Origin: a virus
IMG/VR virus record: IMGVR_UViG_3300044639_000820
Span: 1 to 47,246 of that record
Length of the DNA: 47,246 nt
Reading direction: 5' to 3' (one strand)
Of the stretch, positions 15,927 through 22,017 are shown in pieces; the stretch's first letter is position 1; each line of letters starts with the position of its first letter. A program made the translations under genes and the position numbers. The notes beneath the pieces were generated by a model that ran no database searches, was not told the origin of the DNA, and saw only the letters and a program-made list of their open reading frames with translations.

Positions 15927-16548
15927 ATTTTCTTGCTTTTATTTCTTCTGGTGAAATACCTTCGGAAGTTGGTTGGTTTTTTTGTAGCCATTTAACAGCC
16001 GTTAAATATAAACTTTTATATTTAGTATTTCCTTTATAATTTTCAATGTCGTTTAAAATATTGTCAATTTGAGTAATTGTGTTTTTCTCTAACAACTTTT
16101 TTACTTCATCTTCAGTAATAAATAAGTGTTGAAATTCCCTATATATATTTTCTTTATTATTCTTTTCATTCTTGTTTGTTGTTGATTGTTTGTTAGTCGT
16201 TTGTTGATTGTTTGTTATTCGTTTGTTAGTGTCTTCATTTTCATCTTGGTAACATTCATATTTACAAATAGTTACGATAGTAAATTGGCTTGTTGATTTT
16301 ACTACAATTTCATTCGTTTTTTCTAACTTTTTTAAAATGGTTCTTATTTGCTGAATAGTAATTCCTGTAGCACTGGAAATATTACCTAAAGACGAAATAA
16401 ATTGCCCACGTTTTACATCGTTACCTTGCCATTTATTGTCTTTGTGGTTTGCTTTAATAACCATATACAAAAACAAGTGTACAGCTTCAGACTTATTAAA
16501 CCATTCCCAATCTAAAAACTTTCTGTGTATTTTAATCCAACCGCTCAT
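15910..16548 (-). CDS. Winged-helix replication initiator, copy A type, 212 aa
   Basis: The N-terminus MSGWIKIHRKFLDWEWF and a winged-helix region (about 45-90, SSLGNISSATGITIQQIRTI) are followed by a Thr/Asn/Lys linker at about 103-130 and a DnaD-like helical C-terminus. Such proteins bind the phage origin and recruit the helicase encoded next. The linker is encoded by tandem 22-bp DNA repeats (16182-16225). Only the first residues (GWIKIHR) resemble the copy B initiator. Confidence 0.7.
   Translation of the reverse strand: MSGWIKIHRKFLDWEWFNKSEAVHLFLYMVIKANHKDNKWQGNDVKRGQFISSLGNISSATGITIQQIRTILKKLEKTNEIVVKSTSQFTIVTICKYECYQDENEDTNKRITNNQQTTNKQSTTNKNEKNNKENIYREFQHLFITEDEVKKLLEKNTITQIDNILNDIENYKGNTKYKSLYLTAVKWLQKNQPTSEGISPEEIKARKYGYIN
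16173..16225. repeat. Iteron-like tandem repeats inside the initiator gene (candidate origin)
   Basis: Two 22-bp units (16182-16203 and 16204-16225) differ at one base. Each contains TGTTTG and CGTTTG (minus: CAAACA/CAAACG), giving YGTTTG starts at 16173, 16187, 16198, 16209 and 16220, so 11-bp phasing over four copies. Since 22 is not a multiple of three, the repeat is conserved as DNA, not as peptide. The placement parallels the lambda ori iterons inside gene O. Confidence 0.7.
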
Positions 16549-16550
16549 AA

Positions 16551-17039
16551 CTAAATATTTTTTAATGCGTTTTGATATGCTAAATGTGCTTGGTATTCAT
16601 TAATAAAAAAACCTAAACTTTTGTTTTTTCCGTTTATTAAAATTCTCGCACGCCATTTTTTAGTATCTTTTCTCCAATAAACACCCTTGTATTGACTTGA
16701 ATATTTACCTTGTGTTTTATGGGAATTAAACCTATTTGTTACTATTTGTAAATTTTCAACTCTATTATCTAATTTATTATCATTAATATGGTCGATAACT
16801 AATTTATGTCCACAAACTTTATGTCCTAAAAATGATTGAGATACAAGTTGATGAGCTGTATAAACATTATATTTATTTTTTTCTTTCCAATTTAAACTAT
16901 ATTGCCAATATCCTTGTTTACTTAAACTACCTTGCAATAATTTTTCAACTCCATTTTTTAAAATAGATTTTAATCTTCCTGTATTTGATATTAAATACCT
17001 TCCTTCATAATCTACAACATCCTTCCAAATTTCTTCCAT
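16551..17039 (-). CDS. HNH homing endonuclease with NUMOD4 and AP2-like domains, 162 aa (copy A only here)
   Basis: Residues 1-30 (EEIWKDVVDYEGRYLISNTG) are a NUMOD4 DNA-binding motif. About 60-110 form the HNH domain with LVIDHINDNKLDNRVENLQI. Residues 115-160 (YKGVYWRKDTKKWRARILIN) look AP2-like. It is inserted between a pseudoknotted leader and the initiator gene; copy B has the leader but not this gene. It is a selfish DNA-cleaving element, not needed for phage growth. Confidence 0.88.
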   Translation of the reverse strand: MEEIWKDVVDYEGRYLISNTGRLKSILKNGVEKLLQGSLSKQGYWQYSLNWKEKNKYNVYTAHQLVSQSFLGHKVCGHKLVIDHINDNKLDNRVENLQIVTNRFNSHKTQGKYSSQYKGVYWRKDTKKWRARILINGKNKSLGFFINEYQAHLAYQNALKNI

Positions 17040-17155
17040 AACTTTAATTTTTTTATATAAAAATACCCTTGCTCAATCCGTTGCGTCTAACTTCAACTTC
17101 ATAAACAAGGGTAAGAATTCCTTTTGTACTTATAATGTTAGACGAGTACAATTGC
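17040..17155 (-). ncRNA. Pseudoknotted 5' leader upstream of HNH gene
   Basis: On the minus strand three helices can form. P0 is TTGTACT/AGTACAA (plus 17145-17151 with 17124-17130). P1 is CGTCTAAC/GTTAGACG (17137-17144 with 17084-17091). P2 is ACCCTTG/CAAGGGT (17106-17112 with 17065-17071). The 5' half of P1 lies in the P0 loop, and the 3' half of P1 lies in the P2 loop, making a pseudoknot. P2 is followed by ATTTTTAT about 25 nt before the ATG. Copy B conserves the layout with paired substitutions. It could be an attenuator or translational operator. Confidence 0.72.
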
Positions 17156-17186
17156 AAATTTAATAATTAATTTTAAATAAACACGA

Positions 17187-17543
17187 TTAATAAAATTTAT
17201 TTTTTATTCTTAACTGAATTTTACGCAAGTCTTTTAAATTCTTTGCTTCTTTTATTTCTTTACGCAAGTCAAGTTCTGGACGTTCTAAACTCAAAAGCAA
17301 TTTGTAGTATTCAATGTCGTGTAAAAATAACTTGTCGTTTACATCGCTTAAATCTTGGTAAGTTTTTAAACCGTGTAAAATAGTTGCGTGGTTCATATTA
17401 AATAAACTTCCTATTCCTTTAAGTGTGTGTCCGTCTTCGCGTAGCTTCCTAAACAAATAAATTCTCCTGTGTACTATTTCACGTTTTCGGTTTTTCTGTG
17501 CAAGTCCGTCTTGTTCAATTATTTGTTTTATTAATTCTATCAT
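17187..17543 (-). CDS. DnaA domain-IV-like DNA-binding protein, 118 aa
   Basis: Residues 24-62 include HRRIYLFRKLREDGHTLKGI and FNMNHATILHG, matching the helix-turn-helix signature (basic helix plus HxT.LH) of DnaA domain IV that reads DnaA boxes. No AAA+ domain is present, so it can bind DNA but not act as an ATPase. The C-terminus is a Lys/Arg-rich helical region. Copy B (45665-46021) differs at three positions. Its place two genes before the helicase suggests a role in origin recognition or host DnaA mimicry. Confidence 0.75.
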   Translation of the reverse strand: MIELIKQIIEQDGLAQKNRKREIVHRRIYLFRKLREDGHTLKGIGSLFNMNHATILHGLKTYQDLSDVNDKLFLHDIEYYKLLLSLERPELDLRKEIKEAKNLKDLRKIQLRIKNKFY

Positions 17544-17561
17544 TTTTATAGTTTTTACTTG

Positions 17562-17771
17562 TTATTTATAAGTTTCGTTGTAGTAATTTTCTCCATGTCT
17601 ATGTTCAAGACTCTCATAAGCATCAATTATCTGTTGCTTCTCCATTTTTTTAGCTTGTTGAAAAATATCACTTGTTATTCTATCAATAAATAACTTTCCA
17701 TTCGAATCTTTATTCCAACTTAATTTCTCTGAACATAATTTTTCAAATAACCATTCTACTGCTGTTTTCAT
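17562..17771 (-). CDS. Conserved 'TAVEWL' phage protein with variable middle, 69 aa
   Basis: The start MKTAVEWLFEKL and the segment AKKMEKQQIIDAYES then NYYNETYK match a protein common in Bacteroidetes phages and of unknown role. The equivalent in copy B (46018-46287) has 89 aa, with the same ends but a different centre. It overlaps the upstream gene by 4 nt. Confidence 0.6.
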   Translation of the reverse strand: MKTAVEWLFEKLCSEKLSWNKDSNGKLFIDRITSDIFQQAKKMEKQQIIDAYESLEHRHGENYYNETYK

Positions 17772-18052
17772 TTTTCTATTTGTTTAATTTCAATTATAAT
17801 GTCATCGTTTTTTTGTATTAAGTTTTTAACGTGCTGGAAGTCGTAAGCTTCAACTATTCGTGTTTCTAACTTAACAGGTGCGCCAACATACGCCCAAGTT
17901 TTAAATGTTGCTTTAAATCGTTTCATAGGTTTAAATTTTATTTGTTCGTTTTTTTTAATTCTGCAAATCTCAAGGTATAACCCCAAGTCAAATGAACCGC
18001 GCCATTGTCGTTGCCACCAATCTAATTGCTCGTAAGTAGTTCCACTTTTCAT
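17768..18052 (-). CDS. Conserved hypothetical protein, 94 aa
   Basis: A Trp-rich N-terminus (YEQLDWWQRQWRGSFDLGLY), then MKRFKATFKTWAYVGAPVKL and a charged helical end. Well conserved in copy B (46284-46568). Coupled by ATGA overlaps to both neighbours in the early operon. No family recognised; the internal Met before KRFKATF could be a second start. Confidence 0.6.
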   Translation of the reverse strand: MKSGTTYEQLDWWQRQWRGSFDLGLYLEICRIKKNEQIKFKPMKRFKATFKTWAYVGAPVKLETRIVEAYDFQHVKNLIQKNDDIIIEIKQIEK

Positions 18053-18381
18053 AACTCGTAATAAAAAGTGTAGTTACTATCGTCATTGCTTGTTTTCCAT
18101 TCCCAAAAGTTGTAGTGTGCTAAATCGCTGTTTATTGCTTCCTGCATCTCAAGGCGCAAATCTTCCAAAAGACGAACACCTAAAACGTGCGGTTGTAAAT
18201 TGTCGTCTGTTTCTGTTTCCCACTTCTGCGAAATTTCAACTTCTAATTCAATAAACGCATATTCACTAACTTCATCGTAATCGTTAAATTCCCAAGTTCC
18301 TGCTATTGAATAAGTCCAACCTGTAAATTCGTAGGTTAATTCCCAACCTTTATTCCAAAATTCTAAATTTCTATTTTTCAT
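18049..18381 (-). CDS. Conserved acidic aromatic protein, 110 aa
   Basis: Rich in Trp, Glu and Asp (NRNLEFWNKGWELTYEFTGW; later EMQEAINSDLAHYNFWEWK). Net negative, soluble, no motif recognised. Copy B (46565-46897) is about 94% identical. Acidic early phage proteins are sometimes DNA mimics or inhibitors, but nothing here is specific enough to say so. Confidence 0.58.
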   Translation of the reverse strand: MKNRNLEFWNKGWELTYEFTGWTYSIAGTWEFNDYDEVSEYAFIELEVEISQKWETETDDNLQPHVLGVRLLEDLRLEMQEAINSDLAHYNFWEWKTSNDDSNYTFYYEL

Positions 18382-18382
18382 C

Positions 18383-18520
18383 TTACAACGCTTTTAAATA
18401 CATTAAACAATATAACATACCACCCAACACAATAAAAGCCGTTAGAGTGCTTAAAAAGTGCTTTAAAAACGATTTGTGTTCTTCGGTTGTTGGTGTAAAG
18501 TAATCAATTAAATTTTTCAT
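18383..18520 (-). CDS. Small membrane protein, 45 aa
   Basis: MKNLIDYFTPTTEEHKSFLK followed by a hydrophobic helix (LSTLTAFIVLGGMLYCLMYL). Copy B (46899-47036) has Leu-to-Phe and Lys-to-Arg changes only. It lies among the first early genes. Function unknown. Confidence 0.65.
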   Translation of the reverse strand: MKNLIDYFTPTTEEHKSFLKHFLSTLTAFIVLGGMLYCLMYLKAL

Positions 18521-18524
18521 AGTC

Positions 18525-18689
18525 TTATTTTTTAAATTGGTTAAATAAATTTTCTACTTCCTGCAATTGCTCATCGTCTAAAAATGTTGCTAAAGTCTGG
18601 ATGATTAAATGCAGTTGGTTCGTGTTTAGTTTGTTTTCTTGTTGTTGTGTTTCCAAGAAATCAATTACTTTGTTAAATTCTGTTTTCAT
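18525..18689 (-). CDS. Small helical protein, 54 aa
   Basis: The start is placed at the ATG at 18689, which has the AAACT leader seen before several early genes, rather than an upstream TTG. The product KTEFNKVIDFLETQQQENKL then a Leu-rich acidic helix lacks a recognisable fold. The copy B homologue is at 47041-47205. Confidence 0.6.
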   Translation of the reverse strand: MKTEFNKVIDFLETQQQENKLNTNQLHLIIQTLATFLDDEQLQEVENLFNQFKK

Positions 18690-18704
18690 AGTTTTTAAAT
18701 TAGT

Positions 18705-18723
18705 GTGCGTTACCAAGTCGCAC
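18705..18723 (-). promoter_or_regulatory. Small conserved hairpin in early leader
   Basis: GTGCG/CGCAC (5 bp) with a nine-base loop lies 16 nt upstream of the 54-aa gene. The same bases occur at 47221-47239 at the window edge. There is no U-run, so it is not a terminator; it may shape mRNA stability or translation. Confidence 0.35.
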
Positions 18724-18737
18724 CCCTTGTTTTTTTA

Positions 18738-18947
18738 TTACGCTATTGTCTTTTCGTAGCTTATGTTATTTTCTATTAATTCTTTTACTAACATTTGCTC
18801 TTGTAAGTTTAACATATGGCTACCAAAATGGTGTTCGTATTTAAATAATCCGTTTTGAATTAATGTAATATAACCTGTTGATGTAAAAGTTTCTACGTTA
18901 GTTCCTTTTGTTGTGTTGTAAGTGTAAGTTGTTGTTAAAGTTTTCAT
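18738..18947 (-). CDS. First early gene, 69 aa hypothetical
   Basis: Thr-rich MKTLTTTYTYNTTKGTNVET, then a polar C-terminal helix. It directly follows the early promoter at 18982-19011, so it is probably transcribed at once after infection. The copy B counterpart would lie beyond 47246. No family recognised. Confidence 0.6.
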   Translation of the reverse strand: MKTLTTTYTYNTTKGTNVETFTSTGYITLIQNGLFKYEHHFGSHMLNLQEQMLVKELIENNISYEKTIA

Positions 18948-18981
18948 AGTGTTTGTTTTTGTTTTCGTTAATAATTATATG

Positions 18982-19011
18982 CAAATATATATACTATTTT
19001 AATAACTACAA
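18982..19011 (-). promoter_or_regulatory. Early promoter
   Basis: Minus strand: TTG (19011-19009), 19-bp spacer, TATATTTG (18989-18982), 35 nt before the first early ATG. The spacing is identical to the promoter at 13840-13869. It fits the Bacteroidota consensus recognised by primary sigma, so the host enzyme probably starts early transcription here. Confidence 0.75.
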
Positions 19012-19245
19012 TACTTTTTAACAATTATTTTTAATTTATTTTTAAAATCCTTGTATTTATTGGGTTTTCTGAATAGAAAAAAACATATAATAAAGGTAAA
19101 TTTTACTTAATAATGTATTATTATACAGGTAAAACCCTTAAAATCTTTGCTATTATTAAGGTTATAACCATAAAAAGTCCAATTTATTAATTAAAAAACG
19201 GGACAATTAATCGGAATTAAACCGTTTATTGTAACAATTTGTGAC
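19012..19245. other. Non-coding control region between late and early units
   Basis: No credible gene. It is AT-rich with a 7-2-7 palindrome (TAATAAT/ATTATTA, 19108-19123), a CCTTAA/TTAAGG inverted repeat (19136-19141 with 19156-19161) and a direct repeat AGGTAAA (about 19094 and 19128). These could be operators or an origin-like element, but no second copy is in the window to test conservation. Confidence 0.4.
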
Positions 19246-19295
19246 AAAAAAAAACAGCTACGTGCTGGGGAGCTTATAACTGTTTTCTTTTTTTC
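19246..19295 (-). terminator. Terminator closing the late operon
   Basis: Minus strand AAAACAG (19286-19280) and CTGTTTT (19257-19251) enclose a 22-base loop with an inner AGCT/AGCT pair and are followed by more T. It lies 40 nt after the phosphoesterase stop. The plus strand also has a T-run, so it may act in both directions. Confidence 0.65.
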
Positions 19296-19335
19296 AACTA
19301 TGAATGACAAATATACTATAAATTATTTAATCAAA

Positions 19336-20382
19336 CTAAAAAATATGCGTTAATCTTGCAATTTGTCCAAATTCTTTGTGATGTATGTAACCTTCAACCG
19401 CTTTTGGAACGCCTGTATATCCGTTTTTATGATGCCAACTGTCACTTCCTGAAGGACTGCGTAAAGTTTCAAATGTTACTCCTATAAAATCTTTGCTTGT
19501 TTTATGGTGTATATGGTGTGAATAAATATACCGGTGTTTAGTTTCGCTCCAAAGTATTGGAAATTCAGTTGCTAACAATAAAGGTAAGTGTTCGATTTTC
19601 GCTCCGTCACCGTGTGTAGTTCCGATTAGGTTGTTTCCGTACCTAAACGCTTTTCGATGCTTTAAATCTACGTTAAAACAAATACTTGACTTGCTAAAGT
19701 GTGCTTCTATTAACTGCATTAAAAAGAAACCGTGTGTCAAATCGTGGTTGCTTGGATTGTAAACAACTTCGACTTCTGCAAAAATTATTAATTGTTCTAA
19801 AAGTTCAATATATAAATTTTTAGCCATTATAAAATTGTCGTACCACATTCCGTCTGTGTCTTGTGGTGTTCCACCTGTTGTAGTTCGCCTTGTGTTGTCG
19901 GTGTGTAAAATATCGTTTCCTGCAACAAATAATACTTTGTCAATATAAAACCCTTTAGCTTTGTTTAAAATGCCTTGTAGTCCGTCTTTTGCACGTTTAA
20001 CGGCTATCTGTGAATTATATTCTTCGCCTGTTTCAAATGCTGTTGCAAGTTTTCCTATGTGAAGGTCTGCAATATCTATAACAAGTAAATGTCCGTCTGT
20101 ATCAACATCATATTTTATTAATGGAAAAACTTCATATTTTGGAGCGTATTTTTTTACTTCTTTAATACATTCGTCTTTTATTTGTTGGATTGCGTTTAGT
20201 TCTTCCTGTTTAAAGTTTGGGTTCTTAAAAAACAAAGAAGCTTGTTTAGTTTTTAGCCATCCGTGTTTTACATCTTTGTCATCTACTCCAGCTTCGTCTG
20301 TTGCTTCTTTGATGCCCCTATACTGCATAAGTATTTCGATTTCGTCCTGTTTTAGTCGAAACCTTGCGCTATTGTTTGCCAT
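19336..20382 (-). CDS. Calcineurin-like metallophosphoesterase, 348 aa
   Basis: The metal-site motifs appear in order: DLHIG (DxH), VAGNDILH (GN/GD), NPSNHD (GNHD-like), THGDG and HHIHHK (GHxH-like). The N-terminal ~75 residues (ARFRLKQDEIEILMQYRGIK and VDDKDVKHGWLKTK) look like a small DNA-binding or HTH region. It could hydrolyse nucleic acids or nucleotides. It is the last gene of the late unit. Related proteins are common in Bacteroidetes phages, role unproven. Confidence 0.78.
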   Translation of the reverse strand: MANNSARFRLKQDEIEILMQYRGIKEATDEAGVDDKDVKHGWLKTKQASLFFKNPNFKQEELNAIQQIKDECIKEVKKYAPKYEVFPLIKYDVDTDGHLLVIDIADLHIGKLATAFETGEEYNSQIAVKRAKDGLQGILNKAKGFYIDKVLFVAGNDILHTDNTRRTTTGGTPQDTDGMWYDNFIMAKNLYIELLEQLIIFAEVEVVYNPSNHDLTHGFFLMQLIEAHFSKSSICFNVDLKHRKAFRYGNNLIGTTHGDGAKIEHLPLLLATEFPILWSETKHRYIYSHHIHHKTSKDFIGVTFETLRSPSGSDSWHHKNGYTGVPKAVEGYIHHKEFGQIARLTHIF

Positions 20383-20388
20383 AAAAAT

Positions 20389-20829
20389 TTAGATTAATGA
20401 TTTTTTTGCATACTTCCATAAGTACGAAAGTAGTAAACCTATTCCAACACCTACAAAAAGTAAGTTTAAGTTTCCTTTAGGTTGGTTCTTTTTACCTTCA
20501 GCTCGTGCTTCAGCTTTTTCAACTACCTTATCTTTGTAGATAGTTTTTACTTTTATTTTGTATTCACGTTTTAATTCTATTCGTGTTTTTGGAACGTAAA
20601 CATTTTTAGTTTTCCATTTAACTATTGTATCTTTTTGCGTAATAAATTTTTCGTAAATTATTTCGTTGTTTACAATTACCGGAACACTATCAATAGTTGC
20701 TATTCTTATTGTGTCCATTTGTAAAGTATCTTCACAAACGTAACCTTTTTTTATTGCTTTGTTCAAGTGATATTGAGCCGAACACGAATAAAGAAAAATG
20801 CTAGTAATTAGAATAAATAGTTTTCCCAT
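20389..20829 (-). CDS. Candidate unimolecular spanin (u-spanin), 146 aa
   Basis: The N-terminal lipoprotein signal ends LYSC (C16). The middle is a long polar segment, with a Lys/Glu-rich stretch before residue 118. The C-terminal transmembrane helix covers about 121-138 (LNLLFVGVGIGLLLSYLWKY). Outer-membrane lipid anchor plus inner-membrane helix in one chain is the u-spanin design of phage T1 gp11. It overlaps the endolysin gene by 29 nt and follows the holin, as spanin genes do. Family sequence similarity was not recognised, so the call rests on topology and position. Confidence 0.7.
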   Translation of the reverse strand: MGKLFILITSIFLYSCSAQYHLNKAIKKGYVCEDTLQMDTIRIATIDSVPVIVNNEIIYEKFITQKDTIVKWKTKNVYVPKTRIELKREYKIKVKTIYKDKVVEKAEARAEGKKNQPKGNLNLLFVGVGIGLLLSYLWKYAKKSLI

Positions 20830-21235
20830 TTTTTTTGGTTGCTTTTAATACTTGTTTACGATTTTTAGAACTGAAACTAACGTGAACCCACGAAGGATTT
20901 TCTTCGTTTCCAAACTCCCAAATAAGTTGGTCGAACTCTAACTTTGTTTTAATAAAGAAAAACCCATTTGCGCCTATTTGCAAGTCCATTGCTTCACCTT
21001 TTGTATGTTGGCTTGTTGAACTTCCTTTTATCATTTTATTAAGTTGTACGCTACGAAAACCCGAACTAATTTTTATTGGTGTGTTTAGGTAACTTCTTAA
21101 CGGTTCAAATACATTTTCACACAAAAGTTTTGCGGACGCAATTTGCGACTCGTTCATTTTATTATTTATTCCGTGTGTTGTTGCAGTTGATGAAGCTTGA
21201 AATTCTGCTAACGTAACGTGTGCGCTTAAATTCAT
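20801..21235 (-). CDS. Peptidase M15 endolysin, 144 aa
   Basis: Zinc peptidase of the D-Ala-D-Ala carboxypeptidase/VanY class that cuts peptidoglycan crosslinks. Ligands are H77 and D84 in SQHTKGEAMDL and H118 in WVHVSF. Upstream ISSGFRSVQLNKMIKG is the family's conserved approach strand. There is no signal peptide, so a holin is needed for export. It overlaps the holin by 4 nt and the spanin by 29 nt, a compact lysis cassette. Confidence 0.9.
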   Translation of the reverse strand: MNLSAHVTLAEFQASSTATTHGINNKMNESQIASAKLLCENVFEPLRSYLNTPIKISSGFRSVQLNKMIKGSSTSQHTKGEAMDLQIGANGFFFIKTKLEFDQLIWEFGNEENPSWVHVSFSSKNRKQVLKATKKNGKTIYSNY

Positions 21236-21693
21236 TTTAACTTATTAATGTTGTCTTTAACTTCTTTTGCTCGTGCAAATAATAACTTTGCGCTTTGCCA
21301 AATGTCTATTGATTTTACCGCTTTGTAATTTTCGTTTATAGACATTATTTCTATTGAAGCAAGTACCAACGCTAAAACTTTTGTAAGCATTAATGGTACT
21401 GAAAAGAATTGTAAAATTATTTGGTTAAGAATAAAATAGTCTATAAGGTAAAAAAGTATAACCGTCAACTCGTATAAAAGTAATTTAGAAATTATCGCTG
21501 AAAGTTTACGCGAAGTTATTTCCTGTTTTAAATGTTTTGCTTTCCATATTCCGGTCGCCGTGTCCGACAATATCAACGCAAATAAAAGTCCAAGTATTCC
21601 GCTTATAGGTAAAAAAAACGAAAAGCAAATAGTCAATAGTTTCAATGCGGAATTTTTAATTGTGTAAAGTAATAAATATAATTGTAGTCTCAT
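21232..21693 (-). CDS. Phage holin (phage_holin_4-like), 153 aa
   Basis: Three hydrophobic segments are visible: about 13-45 with the DTATGIWKAK turn typical of this holin family, then about 72-95 and 98-118, followed by a basic C-terminus. It should form the inner-membrane lesion that releases the M15 endolysin. ATGA overlaps link it to a two-helix protein upstream and to the endolysin downstream. Confidence 0.78.
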   Translation of the reverse strand: MRLQLYLLLYTIKNSALKLLTICFSFFLPISGILGLLFALILSDTATGIWKAKHLKQEITSRKLSAIISKLLLYELTVILFYLIDYFILNQIILQFFSVPLMLTKVLALVLASIEIMSINENYKAVKSIDIWQSAKLLFARAKEVKDNINKLK

Positions 21694-21854
21694 AATCCTA
21701 AATCTTCAAGTGCTTCTGTTAAACTGAAAGTTAAGTAAAAAAACAAAGTAACTCCAGCCAAATTAATGTAGGGTTCTGTGCCTTGACAAATCAAAGAAAA
21801 CGAAGTTAAAAAACCCGCAATAAAATAAAGACTTGCTAAATAGTTACTTTTCAT
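21690..21854 (-). CDS. Two-helix membrane protein, 54 aa (possible second holin/antiholin)
   Basis: ATG at 21854; segments YLASLYFIAGFLTSFSLI and INLAGVTLFFYLTF with an acidic end (TEALEDLGL). The stop overlaps the holin ATG. Small two-helix proteins beside holins often act as holin partners, but no specific family was recognised. Confidence 0.62.
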   Translation of the reverse strand: MKSNYLASLYFIAGFLTSFSLICQGTEPYINLAGVTLFFYLTFSLTEALEDLGL

Positions 21855-22010
21855 CTATTCTCCTTTAAGAGCTTTCAACTCTTCATACATAGCTAAAAGC
21901 TGTGCTTCTTTTTCTTGTATTAGTTCTTCTTGAGTAGGACTTTCTACTTTAATAAACTCGACTTTTACAAGTCCATTCTCATCATAAATTTCGTTTCTTA
22001 ATTGTGCCAT
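21855..22010 (-). CDS. Small protein after the fibre gene, 51 aa
   Basis: MAQLRNEIYDENGLVKVEFI then an acidic helix (IQEKEAQLLAMYEELKAL). It begins 7 nt after the tail fibre gene. Short proteins of this kind follow many tail-fibre genes and may be chaperones; this is positional inference only. Confidence 0.6.
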   Translation of the reverse strand: MAQLRNEIYDENGLVKVEFIKVESPTQEELIQEKEAQLLAMYEELKALKGE

Positions 22011-22017
22011 AATTTTA

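Larger units (their letters stand above)
1..18730. repeat. Copy A of a ~29.4 kb-period diverged direct repeat
   Basis: Gene order, product lengths and sequence of this stretch match 29430-47246 in the same orientation. Base 1 aligns with 29430, and 18730 aligns with the window end. Many proteins differ by only a few percent (the 151-aa product by two residues), while others are replaced or present in one copy only. Both copies carry the same early-to-late layout, so each is most of a phage genome rather than a duplicated gene cluster. Confidence 0.93.

Noticed and set aside
16551-17155. Group I intron carrying the HNH gene
   Set aside because: No interrupted host gene on either side, and the structured region is too short (about 115 nt) for an intron core.
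17040-17155. Self-cleaving ribozyme (pistol or twister type) for the pseudoknotted leader
   Set aside because: The hairpin-loop pseudoknot recalls pistol, but I could not find its conserved core bases, and the third leader shares no sequence core. Left as an unclassified RNA.
17187-17543. Full DnaA initiator
   Set aside because: Only the domain-IV helix-turn-helix is present in 118 aa; no AAA+ Walker motifs.
19012-19245. Attachment site for integration
   Set aside because: No integrase or recombinase in the window and no long direct repeat pairing this site with another.
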